Source: Dicyema japonicum (taxonomy: Eukaryota; Dicyemida; Rhombozoa; Dicyemidae). Taken from it: a stretch of 64,000 nucleotides of DNA. This document shows positions 33,601 through 45,779 of the stretch, piece by piece (the first letter of the stretch is position 1; the number at the start of each line of letters is the position of its first letter). The DNA lies in NCBI GenBank assembly GCA_011109175.1, contig RDEW01000022.1:163611-227610 (forward strand). The letters run 5' to 3'. The translations under genes and the position numbers were made by a program. The notes below the pieces were generated by a model. It searched no databases, was not told the origin of the DNA, and saw only the letters and a program-made list of their open reading frames with translations.

Positions 33601-33930
33601 ATTTAATTGTTTTAGGTAATCCACGTGTAGGACAAATCCCATGCCGTAGTGCTTACATTCAGTTGGGAAGAGAATCAGTCGGTAGTTGTTTCATATCTCA
33701 TAGCGTCCATTTTCGATTTTCGTCTTTTCTAGGCAACCAATAGATATTTTGTATTTCGAGAGATCGTCACAAAGTACTTTCCTTGTCCAATCTTTCGATA
33801 TTCTACGTACGTTGAACGTCATTAGCCTGAGTTCTCGATTGAATAATGAGTGTTTTTCAGACATTTTTCTTAACCGTTGTACAGAGAAGAAACGAGGCAC
33901 TTCATCACCTCACCAAAAATCGTGGTATCA
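30640..33930 (-). mobile_element. RTE-Y LINE, endonuclease to C-terminus, decayed
   Basis: Reading down the minus strand gives endonuclease start LMTFNVRRISKDWTRKVL (about 33,815), then MNFCEENSIFLCNTAFTH (about 33,090) and YNQIDYIICRNSDKH (about 32,970, the endonuclease C-terminal Asp). A linker follows (32,767-32,480), then an RT remnant with NLSPIILLNSIRKVL (about 31,990) and the C-terminal SVGYILKMHPSTSADVITED (about 30,830-30,740). The order matches a single RTE-like protein. Stops, a duplication around 33,563 and an eroded palm make it dead. Its 3' end abuts the Jockey fragment, as in the left arm. Confidence 0.75.
33338..33785. repeat. Duplicated 220-bp block joined by a single N
   Basis: TGTAGGACACATATTCGGTC... 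to AGTACTTTCCTT occurs at 33,342-33,562 and 33,564-33,785 with only scattered substitutions. The N at 33,563 separates them exactly, as when a scaffolder leaves two overlapping contig ends unmerged. Confidence 0.88.
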
Positions 33931-34328
33931 TAAATTATAGAAAAATAGTTGAATTTTTTTTGTTTGTTTTCTGTATTTTCTATTTCTCTCTATTAATGTG
34001 ACGATCCATTTTCTAGGTTGCGCCCAGTGCCTGGCAGGTATATAACAGGATCATTAACTTTCCTCCAATCCACTGGACGGGTTTCCACAACTGCAAGTTA
34101 TACGATTCCTTCTATTCTGATTACGGATCGACTCTGTTTCTGTAGAAGTAGAAAATGTATCCACTTAATTAGTTGTTTCCCAAAATAGCAGGATTCGAGA
34201 GACTTTACTGTATTTATTTAAAAATCGTAATAAAATATCTATTATTATTGATATTTATAATAATTAAATAAAAAATAATGTCAAAAATTAAAATATAATA
34301 AACTTTGACCTAATAAAATTTAGATTAA

Positions 34329-35461
34329 ATGAACAGAACTATTCATTTTATCATATTTATTCTGTTAAGCAAAATCGTCAAAATAATATGCTATGAGAAA
34401 TATTTATTAATTGATTCATATATAATTTATGAGAATCCATCTATAGTATATATTTCATTAACTTTAGGAAAATAGTTTATGGATGTTAAAAAACGATCAA
34501 CATATAGATGACTGGAAAACTCGTGGAGAGTATAGGTTATCTCTTGATAATATAAATTTTAAACTAATTCCTCACTTTTACAATGAGTTTTATACTATTG
34601 ACTTAATAACAGAAATTGTTTATGGTACGTTTTTTGTTATAATTAAGGTGGTAAACATTACACAAATATCACAAAGATACCACAAACTAAATATGGGGAA
34701 TACTACAGATGCGGTTTTACTCATATTAGTTTTACGAATTATTTATCTGTTACAATTTATTCGAACAAGTTGCAATATCACAATGATGATTATTTTGATT
34801 ATTTTACTGGAAAAGGTTCTAATAAAGATTTATTTAGCTAATGACTGTAACCCAAATAATGACCCAAATACGCCGATTTGGTTTTTATTTAACAAAAATA
34901 GAATCCAAGGAGTAATAAGTGGAATTATCAAAATATCATATATTGACAATAACACAATTGTACACATGAACATTGATTCTTAGATAACAGATGAGCATTT
35001 CAGTGATATGATTATAATATTTTAACAAATTATTATAGTGATTATAAATATATATTGACTAGTGATCATACTACTATAACATTTACGGCTTATAAACAAA
35101 ATAAGAATAAATATCATATTCATAATTTTTCTGTTTGTGTTGGGTATAGAAAAAATAAATGTGTTTCACTTGAAAAACAATTTAAACAAATTAAAATGGG
35201 AGGATTTTATCATTGTGGATTCATCTCACAAAGCTATAATAATGTGACTATCGAAATTTCATCTCTCAAATTACAATTTTTCCGCAATGATCTGAGTTTT
35301 GAATTTATTGGAGATGGTTAATAAATCCGACTGAATTTTAGATGAAGGATGCTCTACTCAAATTAAAAACAAAACCACGATTAAACATCATAATATTGCA
35401 GATGGTGAGTAAACTTGTTTGAATTTTAGATAAAATAAGTTTTGAAGAACTAATATCGTCT
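34329..35461 (+). pseudogene. Membrane-protein family member G2, frameshifted and cut by a LINE
   Basis: This plus-strand copy has the same signal segment, exons and ultrashort introns as G1 (start codon 34,329). One T is missing in exon 5 (GTGATATG here, GTGATTATG in G1), which shifts the frame. After the stem exon and its 25-nt intron (about 35,405-35,429) the last exon stops after about 30 nt, where Jockey C begins at about 35,462. The transmembrane segment is therefore lost. From the start to the EGC motif it follows G1; after that it matches G3, so it is a mosaic of two paralogues. Confidence 0.8.
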
Positions 35462-37480
35462 CAGTGTAATAATACACCAAAAAGAACCATTTGCTCTCCT
35501 TATGCCTGGATGGTATACCTCAACTAGAAACTAGATATGTTGTTTGTTCCTCTGAATTCCATTGCTTTCTGGAGATATTGAACAAAAGCCTGGACCAAAA
35601 CCCCATGTTATTATGCAACTCAATGCTAGCGGAATAAAAACAAAGATTCTAGAGTTACGATGTTTATTAACAAAGCACAAGACTGACATCTGCCTTATCC
35701 AGGAGTCAAAACTTTCTACAAAGAGTACAACCCCAATTTTTCCTGGATACATCTCTATCAGAAAAGACAGCATTTTACGTGGTTGCGGCTTACTCACCAT
35801 TATTAAAAACGTTTTATCCTCCCACTATGTGAGCTCGCAAGTGGATGATTTAATTCTAAACAAGTCCGCGGAACAAATTTCTATTGTGATCCCACTTCAT
35901 TTTGCTCCATCGACAAAGCAGTGGACCATCTAAACCATGTATTCATTCAAGCTGAAAAGTTGTTTGTACCTCGTCCAGTTTACAAATCCCACAAGCCTAC
36001 TCTGGACTCGGAGAATTGTCAAACAAAAAAAACTGCCTGAAGATGAATCATCTGCAAACCTCTTCTGATTTGGAATATAAAATGCTTAAATCAGATGAAC
36101 CAGAATCGTTTTCTGCTCCGTTTACTGTTCAAGCTAACAACCTAATGAAATAATACGCATCCACATAAGTCACAAGGACTTCTTGAAATCACATTCTTGT
36201 CACTTTCGGAATTTAATGCCTAAACCAACTTCATGGATCAATTTATATACGAATGTCGAGGTCACACAGGCTATAAGATCTTGAAAAGATCTTATACGTT
36301 ATCCTGACGGCATTCCGGGAATTTTGCTAAAACACCTTGGTAATGTTGCAATCAATTCGATTAAGTCAATTTTTAATTTGTCTTCGAGCATGAACGTCAT
36401 CCCATGCAAATGGAAAAACTCACTTATAATACCAATCCTTAAATCATGAAAACCGAAAACCTTACCTTCTTCCTCCTACCGTCCAATTTCATTAACGTGC
36501 GCATTATCGCGCTTAATGGAGAACTCGTACTCTGGAAAATTAAACCCCATTTGCCCGACTGCCACTTACAACATGGTTTCAAATGTGAGCGTTCAACTAC
36601 GACACATTTGACTTCACTGTCTCAATTTATATCAAATTAGGTTCAATGTATTGAAACGCCATCTACGGACAATAGTGGTTTTCTTGGATATCCAAAAGGC
36701 GTTCGATTCTGTCTCGAGAACATTACTCACAAGAAAGTTTTTCAGACGGATTTGAAAAGATGATAGCCAATTTTCTCTCCGGAAGAAGAGGACGTGTCTG
36801 TTTAGGCCACGCAAGATCGAGGTCCCGTCACTTACCAAATGGCGTCCCTAAAGGATCGCCCCTCTCTTCGTCGTTATTCAACTTATTCCTCAACGATTTA
36901 CCATGCCATCGAGTACCAGATTCAATGCTTATCATTATGCTGACGACCTAATCATCGCTAGCAGGAACGTATACGTTGTTATAGCAAAATCAGACCTTCA
37001 GTCACATGTTGACGACCTGGGAGCCTGTTTGAGGTTGAATCGTCTTTCCATATCCAGGGATAAATCAACGTATATAATCTTCACCAGAAACAGAAAAGAT
37101 AAACATACACTGAATTTGAACATTTATGGAGACTCCATACCACTACAAGTCGTCCAAATATCCTGGGAGTGACATTTAACCCTTTGATGACATTTGCTCA
37201 ACATGTGAAGAACGTTATGACAAAGGGTCTCAGGAAACTTAATATAATAAAACCGCTCTTGAAGTCCAGGCCATCACAGGAATGCGCCCTCGTCGTGTTC
37301 AATCAACTCCTAAAACCGACGATTGAGTATGCTTGTGCCTCATGGGCCTATAAAGCTTCGACATCAAATTTACTCAAATCAATTCCCTAATTGGCAAGCT
37401 AGCACGTCTAACGAATCAACACCCCGATCTTTTCTCCCAAATGCTTGACCACGCCGCAATAAAGAATAATGAAGTAGAAA
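35462..37480 (+). mobile_element. Jockey-like LINE copy C
   Basis: It starts within the 5' region of the family (GTGTAATAATACACC, as in copy B) and carries GDIEQKPGP, MQLNASGIKTKILELRCLL and LIQESKL. Most of the endonuclease is deleted. The RT follows: LQHGFKCERSTTTHL (about 36,570), PNGVPKGSPLSSSLFNLFL (about 36,835), a YADD box (about 36,930) and AQHVKNVMTKGLRKL (about 37,180). It ends abruptly at about 37,480 within the C-terminal region (HAAIKNN) without the 3' UTR. Frameshifts are numerous. It is very close to copy B. Confidence 0.85.
35571..35597 (+). other. 2A-like motif GDIEQKPGP (Jockey C)
   Basis: The position is as in copy A, but the Asn of NPGP is Lys, a change expected to abolish skipping. 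Confidence 0.7.
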
Positions 37481-39252
37481 ATAGATCTTTTTGGGTGCTG
37501 ACCTAACATCGGGAGTCTCATGAGATAGGTGGATCAACTGAGCCTATAGGTCACATTGAAGTGTTTCACTTTGGCTACGAATTTAAAAGCTGGTCTTTTA
37601 CGAATTATTGTCAAAAGCACTTCTCGAGAAATAATTACTAAATTAAGATTCCTCTCGTACCACTTAACTTCTTCCAGGATTTCCCCTCTTCTTATCCTTT
37701 TTTGATGGTTGTCTGAATTTACTGTTAATATTTGTTAGGTTGTCATTGAGAACAACCAGAGAGGTTATTTCTGGCGTTGATCGAAATTTGGGAAATTCTT
37801 CAATGAAATACACTTCCATCGCATAATTAACTGGAGTTGTAGAATCAAGGCATAAGATTCAGTAAATATATGTTTAGTAATAAGTGCCAAATAAAAATAA
37901 AACTTTATAATAAAATTAAAAATTAATTAAAATTTAAATATCCCATCATATGTTGAAATTGTGATTAATTATTGGAGAATTGGCATATCAAATGATTGGA
38001 AATAAAATATCGATTTTCTTTCCTCCATAAAAAAAATTTTTCACGTTAATTTACCTCAAATTGGACGTAAATGAAATTTTTGAAAAAATACATTTCTCCA
38101 TGAAGTTTGATAATCAAGCAAAAAAACTTCATCAAAATAGTTAGAGTATCTGAGATCCGATTGAAAGAAATTTTTATTTAAAAATACTAAAATTAGTAAA
38201 TTACAATTTCGGCATTTAAGAAGTCAGTGAATCCCCGAGTCCGTATTATCGTGAATCAAAAAAATATATTTCTAATCTTCCAAGTCCTCAAAACACTTTT
38301 TAGATGTAACTAAACAAAAAATAATAATGAAGTGGAACTATATTTAATTTGAAAATCCCGTATAACATTCCAGCATTGTTCTCTGGTCAATCATTTAAGG
38401 AAATGGGCAAATTAAAATATTTAGCAAGTTACTCGTTGAATATTAAACTGGAAATATCTTTTCTTCAATATTAGAATGACATGAATTAAGAAGAATGAGT
38501 TTCACTGTTTTCTGCATTTTACATTGATGCAATGATTTATACTGTTCACTAACATTTAATGAGTTAAAAGTTAAGTCAGAATCCACATTACTGTTTTCCT
38601 TGCAAATTCATTATAGAGATCAAGACATGGATGTAAACAGCCAACTACGAAAAAATGCAAATATACCAGTTATAACAAAAATAGTTAGTATGTATAGTGA
38701 TGAATGGAATGTACTTTCCCGGAAAGCCAACAAAGTAAATATAAAGAGTCCTGCTCACTGTTTTGTATCATGCAAAGTACAGTTAATACAGATAATATCA
38801 AATTTTACAAAGCATAGATGATCCCAGTTATTCGGCATGGCCATCAAGAGGATGAGATATTTGAAATAATATCGAACAGATCCAATAAAAAAATACAATT
38901 TTTTAATATGAAATTTTGTAAAACAGATCGTAATAAGAACCGGAAAAATCAAATAGTGGAGAAAAATCCATATTTATAGGTTACCAAAAAATATATGAGA
39001 AATTTTGACAACAGCCTTCAACACGATTTGATAAATCCAATAATATATATAATACCTAAAAAATGACAATACAGAAAAAAAAGGTAAATAGAAAACGAAA
39101 CAACCAACCACAACAACGTGGTAACCATGCGCCAAATAATATGCTAATGTATTAAAAGTTCGCCACATTAAAAACATTTTTTTTTAAATAAATATATATT
39201 TAATTAATTTAGATAAATCAAAATTTGACGAGACTTAATAAATCCAACTATA
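37481..39252. other. AT-rich spacer with one possible short gene
   Basis: Mostly AT-rich. An ATG at about 38,630 opens a 64-codon frame (MDVNSQLRKNANIPV..., to 38,821) that could be an exon of a gene with tiny introns. No domain is recognised. Confidence 0.3.
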
Positions 39253-39515
39253 ATGATTATAAACAAAATCATTCCGAGGAAGGCTACAACAACCTTACCT
39301 ATCACGCTAAATGAGGACCTAAAAGCCATAGGCAGGGAGTTGAAAACAATGGATGACCTCGATGAACTAAGAGATCTTCCGAAACGGAGAGGCTTTTGGA
39401 TGCGATTGGTGCAAAGGGTGGCCGGCGCGGCACAAGGGAACCTTAATTGACTTTTGTTTTTTTATGTGTTCTCGGCAGTGCTGATAATAATAATAATAAT
39501 GATTATATCATTTTC
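39253..39515 (+). mobile_element. RTE-Y LINE 3' end fragment
   Basis: The frame reads KATTTLPITLNEDLKAIGRE, then LRDLPKRRGFWMRLVQRVAG, stop, a short UTR and a GATAATAATAATAATAATG tail. It matches the C-terminus at 41,640-41,812 and ends with the same TAA-type tail. Confidence 0.75.
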
Positions 39516-41210
39516 GCCTCGTAGTGCTACGATGCTAATTTGTTTGAGGTTTTCTGTTCGTTTTGTCTGTTCTTCCTCTTCTCCTTCCTACTTGAGTGGC
39601 GTCATGGGATCAACCTGTCTAGGTGTCACCCAGTGCCAGGCTGGCATTAAAAAGGTTCATTTGCTCTCCCCACTTCACTGGAAAGATTTCCATTACTTCA
39701 AGAATTGACGTCTTTTACCTTTTTTTTTAGATGGACTTGTTTGACTTTGAGGTATCAGAAGACATTGAGCAAAGGACCCTGAATTCTCAGCATACGCAGT
39801 ATTCAGACATTGTGATGATAACTGGGGACCTTTCAAATTCAATTATCTTTTTTCATAAAGGATTTCATCCCTGTCTTCTAAGAGATAAAGTTCTTCTCAA
39901 CTCCAAGTCGGCTTGTTGTCCACTGCTGCAAACCGTGTCAAGACATGGTTTAACTCAATCTGGGGCTAAATAACATTTGAACTTGCAATCACTTAAATCA
40001 TATTTAACGATTAGTTATTTTTTCATTTCTGTGGGTATAGCTCTTTTTCAAACACTAAATTATATCCATGCCACCAAATCCACACTTCTTAGTTACTTCG
40101 TGTCCTGTATGACAAACGGCATGTAGGAGAGTTTAGGGCTTTTTCCCTCGAGTCTCATATAAGGGTGACCAGTCCACAGACCTAATGACTCCCTTACATC
40201 ACTGGATCCCCCAAGGAAATCATGTAGAGTTTAGGGCTTTTTCCCTCGAGTCTCATATAAGGGTGACCAGTCCACAGACCTAATGACTCCCTTACATCAC
40301 TGGATCCCCCAAGGAAATCATGTATCACTCTGATAAAACACATGGGTTTTTAAAACAAGATTTAAGTGAAATAACATTTTTCTGACGGAATCATATTAGA
40401 GGCTAGTTATGGTAGCTACTTTGATGCTATCTACTGAGCGTATTTTATAAAATTAAATTGTATATCCCAGCGTCAATAAAATGCAGGAGGCAGGCGATTA
40501 CTAAAAAGAATGCCACCCATGGTGATTAAGGAGTATAGCAGAGACAGCGTTGGGTCCAATGTTGCGGGTAACACATAATAAAACAATGGCTTGTACGAAA
40601 AACGTAATTTGGGAATCGGGCTTTGGTCGCATTGCTTTACAGAAAACTAACCAAGTCCATGTGACTAATAGAAACGTAATGTTTCATAGTTTACTTGGTA
40701 GTAGATATTGAAAAACAGGGAGTAAGTATTCCGTGCTTTTCGTCTATCAGATAGTTTGACCTTTGTTCATTCTCTACATCATCTAGAAGTCAGCGCACTA
40801 GTTCTTATGACAAATCAATCCGACCATGCGACTCAATTTGTGCTCACCATGGTCCAGAATTAACTGTGAGATCTTGAATCAACCAATTTAGAGAAAATGT
40901 AAATATTTCGTCAGGTTTATGTCTTTTTTAAGTTGTTCTGTCCTTTACGACGATAAGAAATCTATTTTCTAGATACAAGAATATCTGGCGCTAGTCATCC
41001 AAGTTCAACCTGATTTGGAAAAAATAAAATATTTTTTAATTCATTAATTAATAAAGTTTTTTTTGTTAATTGAAAATAATAAAATATCATTAAAATGCCA
41101 GTCTATTCATTTAAGTGGATTTTTGCTACTCTATGATTTAAAAATATTAACGATTTTAACTAAAAATTACACCATTCGACTCAGAAAAATCTGAATTATC
41201 AAAAGTACTA
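39516..41210. other. Spacer with dispersed-repeat and hypothetical frame
   Basis: GGCGTCATGGGATCAACC... GTGCCAGGCTGGCATTAAA (39,598-39,660) resembles blocks at about 34,000-34,060 and 55,196-55,250, an unnamed repeat. An ATG just after a T9AG acceptor-like tract at 39,731 opens an 80-codon frame (to 39,973) with no known domain. Confidence 0.35.
40124..40324. repeat. Tandem duplication of about 100 bp
   Basis: GTAGAGTTTAGGGC... or its close copy through CCCCCAAGGAAATCAT occurs at about 40,126-40,223 and 40,225-40,322, effectively identical. Confidence 0.9.
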
Positions 41211-41870
41211 ATGTTTATTTTTATTGGTTCTAGTGGAATCCCACGAACGGCTGAGTTCCGCGTACGGAAGGTGAAAGTTATTATAACTAATCGTAGAGAA
41301 AACGAATATTCGTTGTTTTTTTTGTTGGATATGAACAGGGGCATGCGTAGGGGAGCCATAGGGGCAACCGACTCGGACATCACGCTGCAGGGGATAGCAT
41401 ATACAAGCCATGAGTATATGTTATTAAGCTATATTCACTTGTTCTCTGTTATTCATTATAGACAAGTTCGACTGCTAGCGATCACTGTGTTCTATATCGC
41501 TGAAGACTTTGACTACTCAATTGGTAGTTGTAAACGTTTTTTTTCAAAGTTAATAGAGATACACATTCTATTCTCAGATTGGAACAAGACACGCCAGCAA
41601 ACGTTGTCATGGAAGAATACTTCGATACGTCAGGGGAGAAGTTCAGAGGTCGTCCAGGAATAACTCTTCCGGAAGTCCTTAATAGTGACCTGAGATCAGT
41701 AACCAGACTACTAAAGGACGGTGAAGACCTTAGTAGTCTGCGGCACTTGGCATCGGACAGGAGGGGATGGGAAAGGCTAATTAAGAGGATTGTTCAGACG
41801 CCGCACGAATAGAATTATAGTTTATATGATTCTATGTAGTTGCTTATAATAATAATAATAATAGAGATAC
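41211..41870 (+). mobile_element. RTE-Y LINE C-terminus and 3' tail
   Basis: A frame at 41,211-41,663 (FRVRKVKVIITNRRENE...) overlaps one at 41,579-41,812. The second reads DTPANVVMEEYFDTSGEKFR, GRPGITLPEVLNSDLRSV and SLRHLASDRRGWERLIKRIV, the end of an RTE-like RT, homologous to the pieces at 22,983 and 30,640. A TAATAATAATAATAATAG tail ends at about 41,866. The upstream frame may be an eroded palm. Confidence 0.7.
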
Positions 41871-41974
41871 AAACATATTTGAGGTCTTAGATGTGTTTTT
41901 GATCAGCATTGATTTATTCAGTCCCGATTATGTAAATTAGTTATAAAGGTCATCTTTATCATACATTCGCCACT

Positions 41975-42192
41975 AGCAGTAGAAATCTTTGATACTCCCC
42001 TGCATACGAGTCTTGTAGACGATCAGTTCCTCGGTAAAACATTCACTGATGATGACGTCACTCGTCAAACTGAGGGATCGTAGATTTGTTAAAACTTTCA
42101 ACCGAACTGTGAAACGCCGAGATTTGAACCTGAGACAATCAGGATTTTGTCCAGTGCGTAGTCTATTGGTCAATACATCGCATAACCTCATA
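41975..42192 (-). mobile_element. tRNA-derived SINE, diverged subfamily
   Basis: On the minus strand an A-box-like region (TTGACCAATAGACTACGC) is followed by the B box GGTTCAAATCTCGGCG. A body with TCTACGATCC and TTTGACGAGTGACGTCATCA then TCAGTGAA follows. The body is shared with the SINE at 59,987-60,318, while the tRNA head differs. Confidence 0.6.
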
Positions 42193-43000
42193 TATATAAA
42201 AAATAAAACAAAATTTTAGTTAGATTAATTTTTTTTAAAAATTTAAATTTTCTAATAAAATATTCATTATCTGAAGGAGTAACGGAGGACACCTGGTCAA
42301 ACTTGAGCAGGAGAAAACCCGACCCAAACGAACGTGTGTAGGATCGAGAGAGGAGATTCGAGTCAACCCGAGACTGTGAATCAATTCATAATAATCAGAG
42401 TGATTTCTCATGAGCTAGTCGTTAATCTGTACCAAAATAAATTCATCCCAGCTATCAACTGAGTGATTATACGATAAATCAGAAGGACGACAGTCCAGAA
42501 GCTGGAATTCCCAACGTCTGGCATGTGAAAAACCGTGGTAGGTGATTTTGTCATTCATGACCACAAGATCCCCCACATTCTTCTCCTTCGGTTAGGGCTT
42601 CTTTCATAAAACTGTACTTTGTTGATTTAATTAAGTCCCGAGGAGAGGTTCAACCGCAAGAGTACTTTCTGCTGGGCTTTCATATATTTCTCAGGAAAAT
42701 GACAATGTTTCACCCTCCCTGGAAGGGAAAGACTCAATTCTATGGAAAATCGAAGACCTCATCGTCAACTGCTGGAGACCTAACTTTGAATCTTTCAGGT
42801 AGTTGTTGCTGATCATAATGAAGTATCCTTACATCGCAGCTCACATGATTTCGTGTAAGGAGCATAAGAAGATATTTTTAGTTCAGTCTCCCTCAAAGTC
42901 TACTCTAAATGTTTCTCACAACTAGAAATTGGTGGCTTCTCCAGGATTTGAGTCGTACAACAATTCTTCGAGGTATGGTCTTGTAATGTCAACTATTCCT
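42193..43000 (-). other. Coding-like stretches, gene not resolved
   Basis: The minus strand has blocks that look translated: IVDITRPYLEELLYDSNPGE (about 42,990), NHVSCDVRILHYDQQQL (about 42,830) and VMNDKITYHGFSHARRWEF (about 42,560). They lie in different frames separated by short intervals, as in other genes here with tiny introns. I could not join them or name the product. Confidence 0.3.
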
Positions 43001-43003
43001 CAC

Positions 43004-43125
43004 AAGCCGGGTGGCTTAGTGGTTAGGTGTCGGGCTTAAGTGGCTTAGGCTACGGGTTCGAATCTCGCTGCTGTTCACCTGGTGGAAGGTTCCACGCATC
43101 TATGATGCGGAAAGGGCGTCATTCT
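43004..43125 (+). mobile_element. tRNA-derived SINE, 3'-truncated
   Basis: The copy runs GCCGGGTGGCTTAGTGGTTA (A box), then GGGTTCGAATCTCGCTG (B box), then CTGTTCACCTGGTGGAAGGT and CCACGCATCTATGATGCGG. It is almost identical to the first 120 bp of the SINE at 59,987. It breaks off directly into Jockey G. Confidence 0.85.
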
Positions 43126-45115
43126 ACAAGGATTGACTAACAAGGACAAACTGTCTCTGTGTGGGGACGTCAAAACAAACCCAAGACCCCTAACGATCAT
43201 GCAAATCAAATAAACGGGATCAAATGTTAGATCATCGAACTCAGAAACCTTTTGGAAAAAATATCGAATTGACGTCCTTCTAATACAAGAATCCACACTC
43301 AAAAGTGCGGATCCTAAGTTATCCGCAGAGATAGATGTGAAAAACTTGGGGGAGGCTTACTAACTATCATCCAAAACGGGATCCCTTATGAGGAAATCAC
43401 CAAATACGATTACAACCGCCTTCAAACCATGAAAATATCGAAATTCTGGCCACAAAAATCCAACCCCCAAGGTTATGTCTTACTCTGATCAATTAACATC
43501 TACCTCTTTTATCATCAGCCATTGCATAAATTTTTCGTCGATCAGGTCACTAAAGAACGTTCTATGCGGTGACCTAAATACAAAACACTCGCTCTGGCAG
43601 AAAGGTCAGACGTCAAACAGGCCGGGAGAAATGATAATCGAAGACTTGGGAACCTTTTGCATCCTAATCGACCCTAACTTTCACACAAGAACCCCCTCAA
43701 GACAAAATGATACACCATCATCTTCTGACGTTTCAATCGCGTCTCCCCTTCTGGCTTCTTCAATTTCATGGAACGTGAAATACGAAACTATGAGTGATCA
43801 CAATCCGATCAATTTACAAATAAAAACAAGATCAAATTATAGAAGCCCTACTTTGATAAATTATTTCCTTGCTGACTGGCCAAGATTTGCGAGGTATATT
43901 GACATGCAGATCAAGTTATCAAAACTACATGCAGCCTCATCACTAAACAACATCATAAAGCAGTTCTCCTCGTTCATTCAAGAAGCTAGAAAATTATATG
44001 TTCCAATAGGATGACAACCGACAAACAGGCGATTCAATTCAACAACCAAACATTTAGTCAAAGATAGAATCTAATTAAAAAAAGAACATACCGTCGATGT
44101 AGGATTTAATAAGAATTCGTACACTAACCAAAGAGATTAACAAATTTATCATAAACAAGCAAAACGCTATACGAAACAATCATACGCCCTAACAGTAAAG
44201 CCGTCAGTCCAAAAGGTATGGAACAAAATCTATCAAAAGGTTTTTTGATGAACTGTAAAATAGGATATCATTACAACAAAACACCTTAATGTAATATTAT
44301 GCTTCCATAGCACAAAAAACCATTCCAAAGAACATCAAGTAGTCTTAAACAAAATAAAACAGCAAGGATCATACTTGTGGATCATTTTACGGAGAAAGAG
44401 TCCAGTAGGCAATATCAAAGGCCCGAAACTTTAAAGCCCGAGGTCTAGAGAATATTTCTACAACGGAACTAAAGCATCTAGGACCTCTTGCTTTAGATTT
44501 AATTGCTTACATATTCACAAAATGAATAAATATGAACAGTATTCCGGATGTCTGGAAGAGATCATACATCAAATCGATCTAGAAGCCAGGAAAATCCGAA
44601 AATAACTCCTCTTCCTACAAACCAATCTCAATCTTATGTTCACTTTCCGAATTATCGAAAGAATAGTTTTTTAAATATCAAAGACTACATCCCGATCGTT
44701 CTTTTCTAATACGGATTCAGGACTAAACACCGCACAGCAACATACCTAACGTCCCTGTGCCAGTTCATCGCAGAGGGATTCAATTTTACTAAACCACACC
44801 AACGAACAGACTTTGTCTCTGTTGATATAACAAAGGCTTTCGACGCAGTTTCAAGAAAATCTTTTACAGAGACCAGCCCATAGAAAATCTCTTAATCGAA
44901 TCACTTGAAGAGGCTAGTTTATTGAGCTGCCCTCTATTCCATACACAGTCGTACAATAATTTTGAAGCGATGTCATGTCCAATGAGAAATGGTATTCAGG
45001 ATTCTCGACCCCACTAAACTCGTCCTATCCGAAGTCGGTCTGAATCACTTAGTTAGTTGAGAACCTATTATTTTATTTCTTTGACCCAGTGATCCTGGAG
45101 GTAATAATAATATAT
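43126..45115 (+). mobile_element. Jockey-like LINE copy G, degenerate
   Basis: It carries a decayed 2A motif (43,163-43,189), MQIK.NGIK, GGGLLTIIQN (about 43,350), VLCGDLNTKHSLW (about 43,560, endonuclease Asp/Asn) and MSDHNPINLQI (about 43,795, endonuclease SDH). An RT remnant follows with GKSENNSSSYKPIS (about 44,590) and TKAFDAVSRK (about 44,835). After position 44,870 it jumps to the C-terminal PIENLLIES, so the palm with YADD is deleted. The 3' end has TAATAATAATA at about 45,100. It is the same subfamily as copy H. Confidence 0.82.
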
Positions 45116-45369
45116 TTATGTCTCACGGTAGAATAAATAGATGGATTTGTTTTTCGATCAGAATAGTTTTTTGTTTTGTTAAATCATTGCGAAACCACCT
45201 GTGTGGATAGCCTTTCTTCTTCCAACTTTGTTATGACAGCAACTAACACAGGCTTTTCTTCGGAGAAGGCTGAAACCCTAAATCTGAAGAAATACTATAT
45301 CTCGGTGGATAGTTTATTTTTGACCAGTTGCCGTGGAAACATCAAAATTTAAAGGAAGCAGGTAATTGA

Positions 45370-45773
45370 CTCTGCTAGACAGAATCGTCGCTGATAATTT
45401 CGAGTCATACGGAAACAATTCATATAGAGAGTTGCTCAAAATCGATATCATTCAAAAAAGCAATCTTAAAAAGAAATTTTTTGAGGCCCTATGACTTCAC
45501 TTGTCTCTGCTTATGAAATCTGGTCAGAAGCTATTGTATTTGGTTATTTGAAGTACTCTAACTGCAAATAGGTGTATGCAGATGCCACATTACGAATCCG
45601 ATTTTTCAAGAAAAATCATCCAATCATCACGATATCAGAAAAAAGTTGAAAATGCAGAAGACCTTGAAAACTTAAGAGAAAAAACAAGAAAAGAGCAACT
45701 TAAAGAAGATAATTACAAAATTATTATAAACGTGCTTGAAAAATTTAAAATAAAAAAACAACGAGAAAATTAA
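45370..45773 (+). CDS. Small unidentified gene with a 19-nt intron
   Basis: Coding sequence is seen upstream of 45,500 (LLDRIVADNFESYGNNS, KIDIIQKSNLKKKFFEAL) and from 45,500 (MTSLVSAYEIWSEAIVFGYL). Removing GTACTCTAACTGCAAATAG (45,553-45,571; 19 nt, with a CTAAC branch-like motif) joins the second part in frame to CMQMPHYESDFSRKIIQSS. A lysine/glutamate-rich helix follows, ending at stop 45,771-45,773. A frame change near 45,490 is unexplained (another intron or an indel). No family is recognised. The stop lies 6 bp from the stop of G4 on the other strand. Confidence 0.4.
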
Positions 45774-45779
45774 TTACAG

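Noticed and set aside
34484-34983. 166-residue continuous frame at the G2 locus taken as a protein by itself
   Set aside because: The frame reads through two short introns. The homologous gene G4 shows that the middle part is translated in another frame (YYRCG).
41580-41812. RTE-Y C-terminus as an independent host gene
   Set aside because: Its sequence matches the C-terminal parts of the RTE-like copies at 39.3 kb and 30.7 kb, and it is followed by a TAA-repeat tail, so it is a LINE 3' end.
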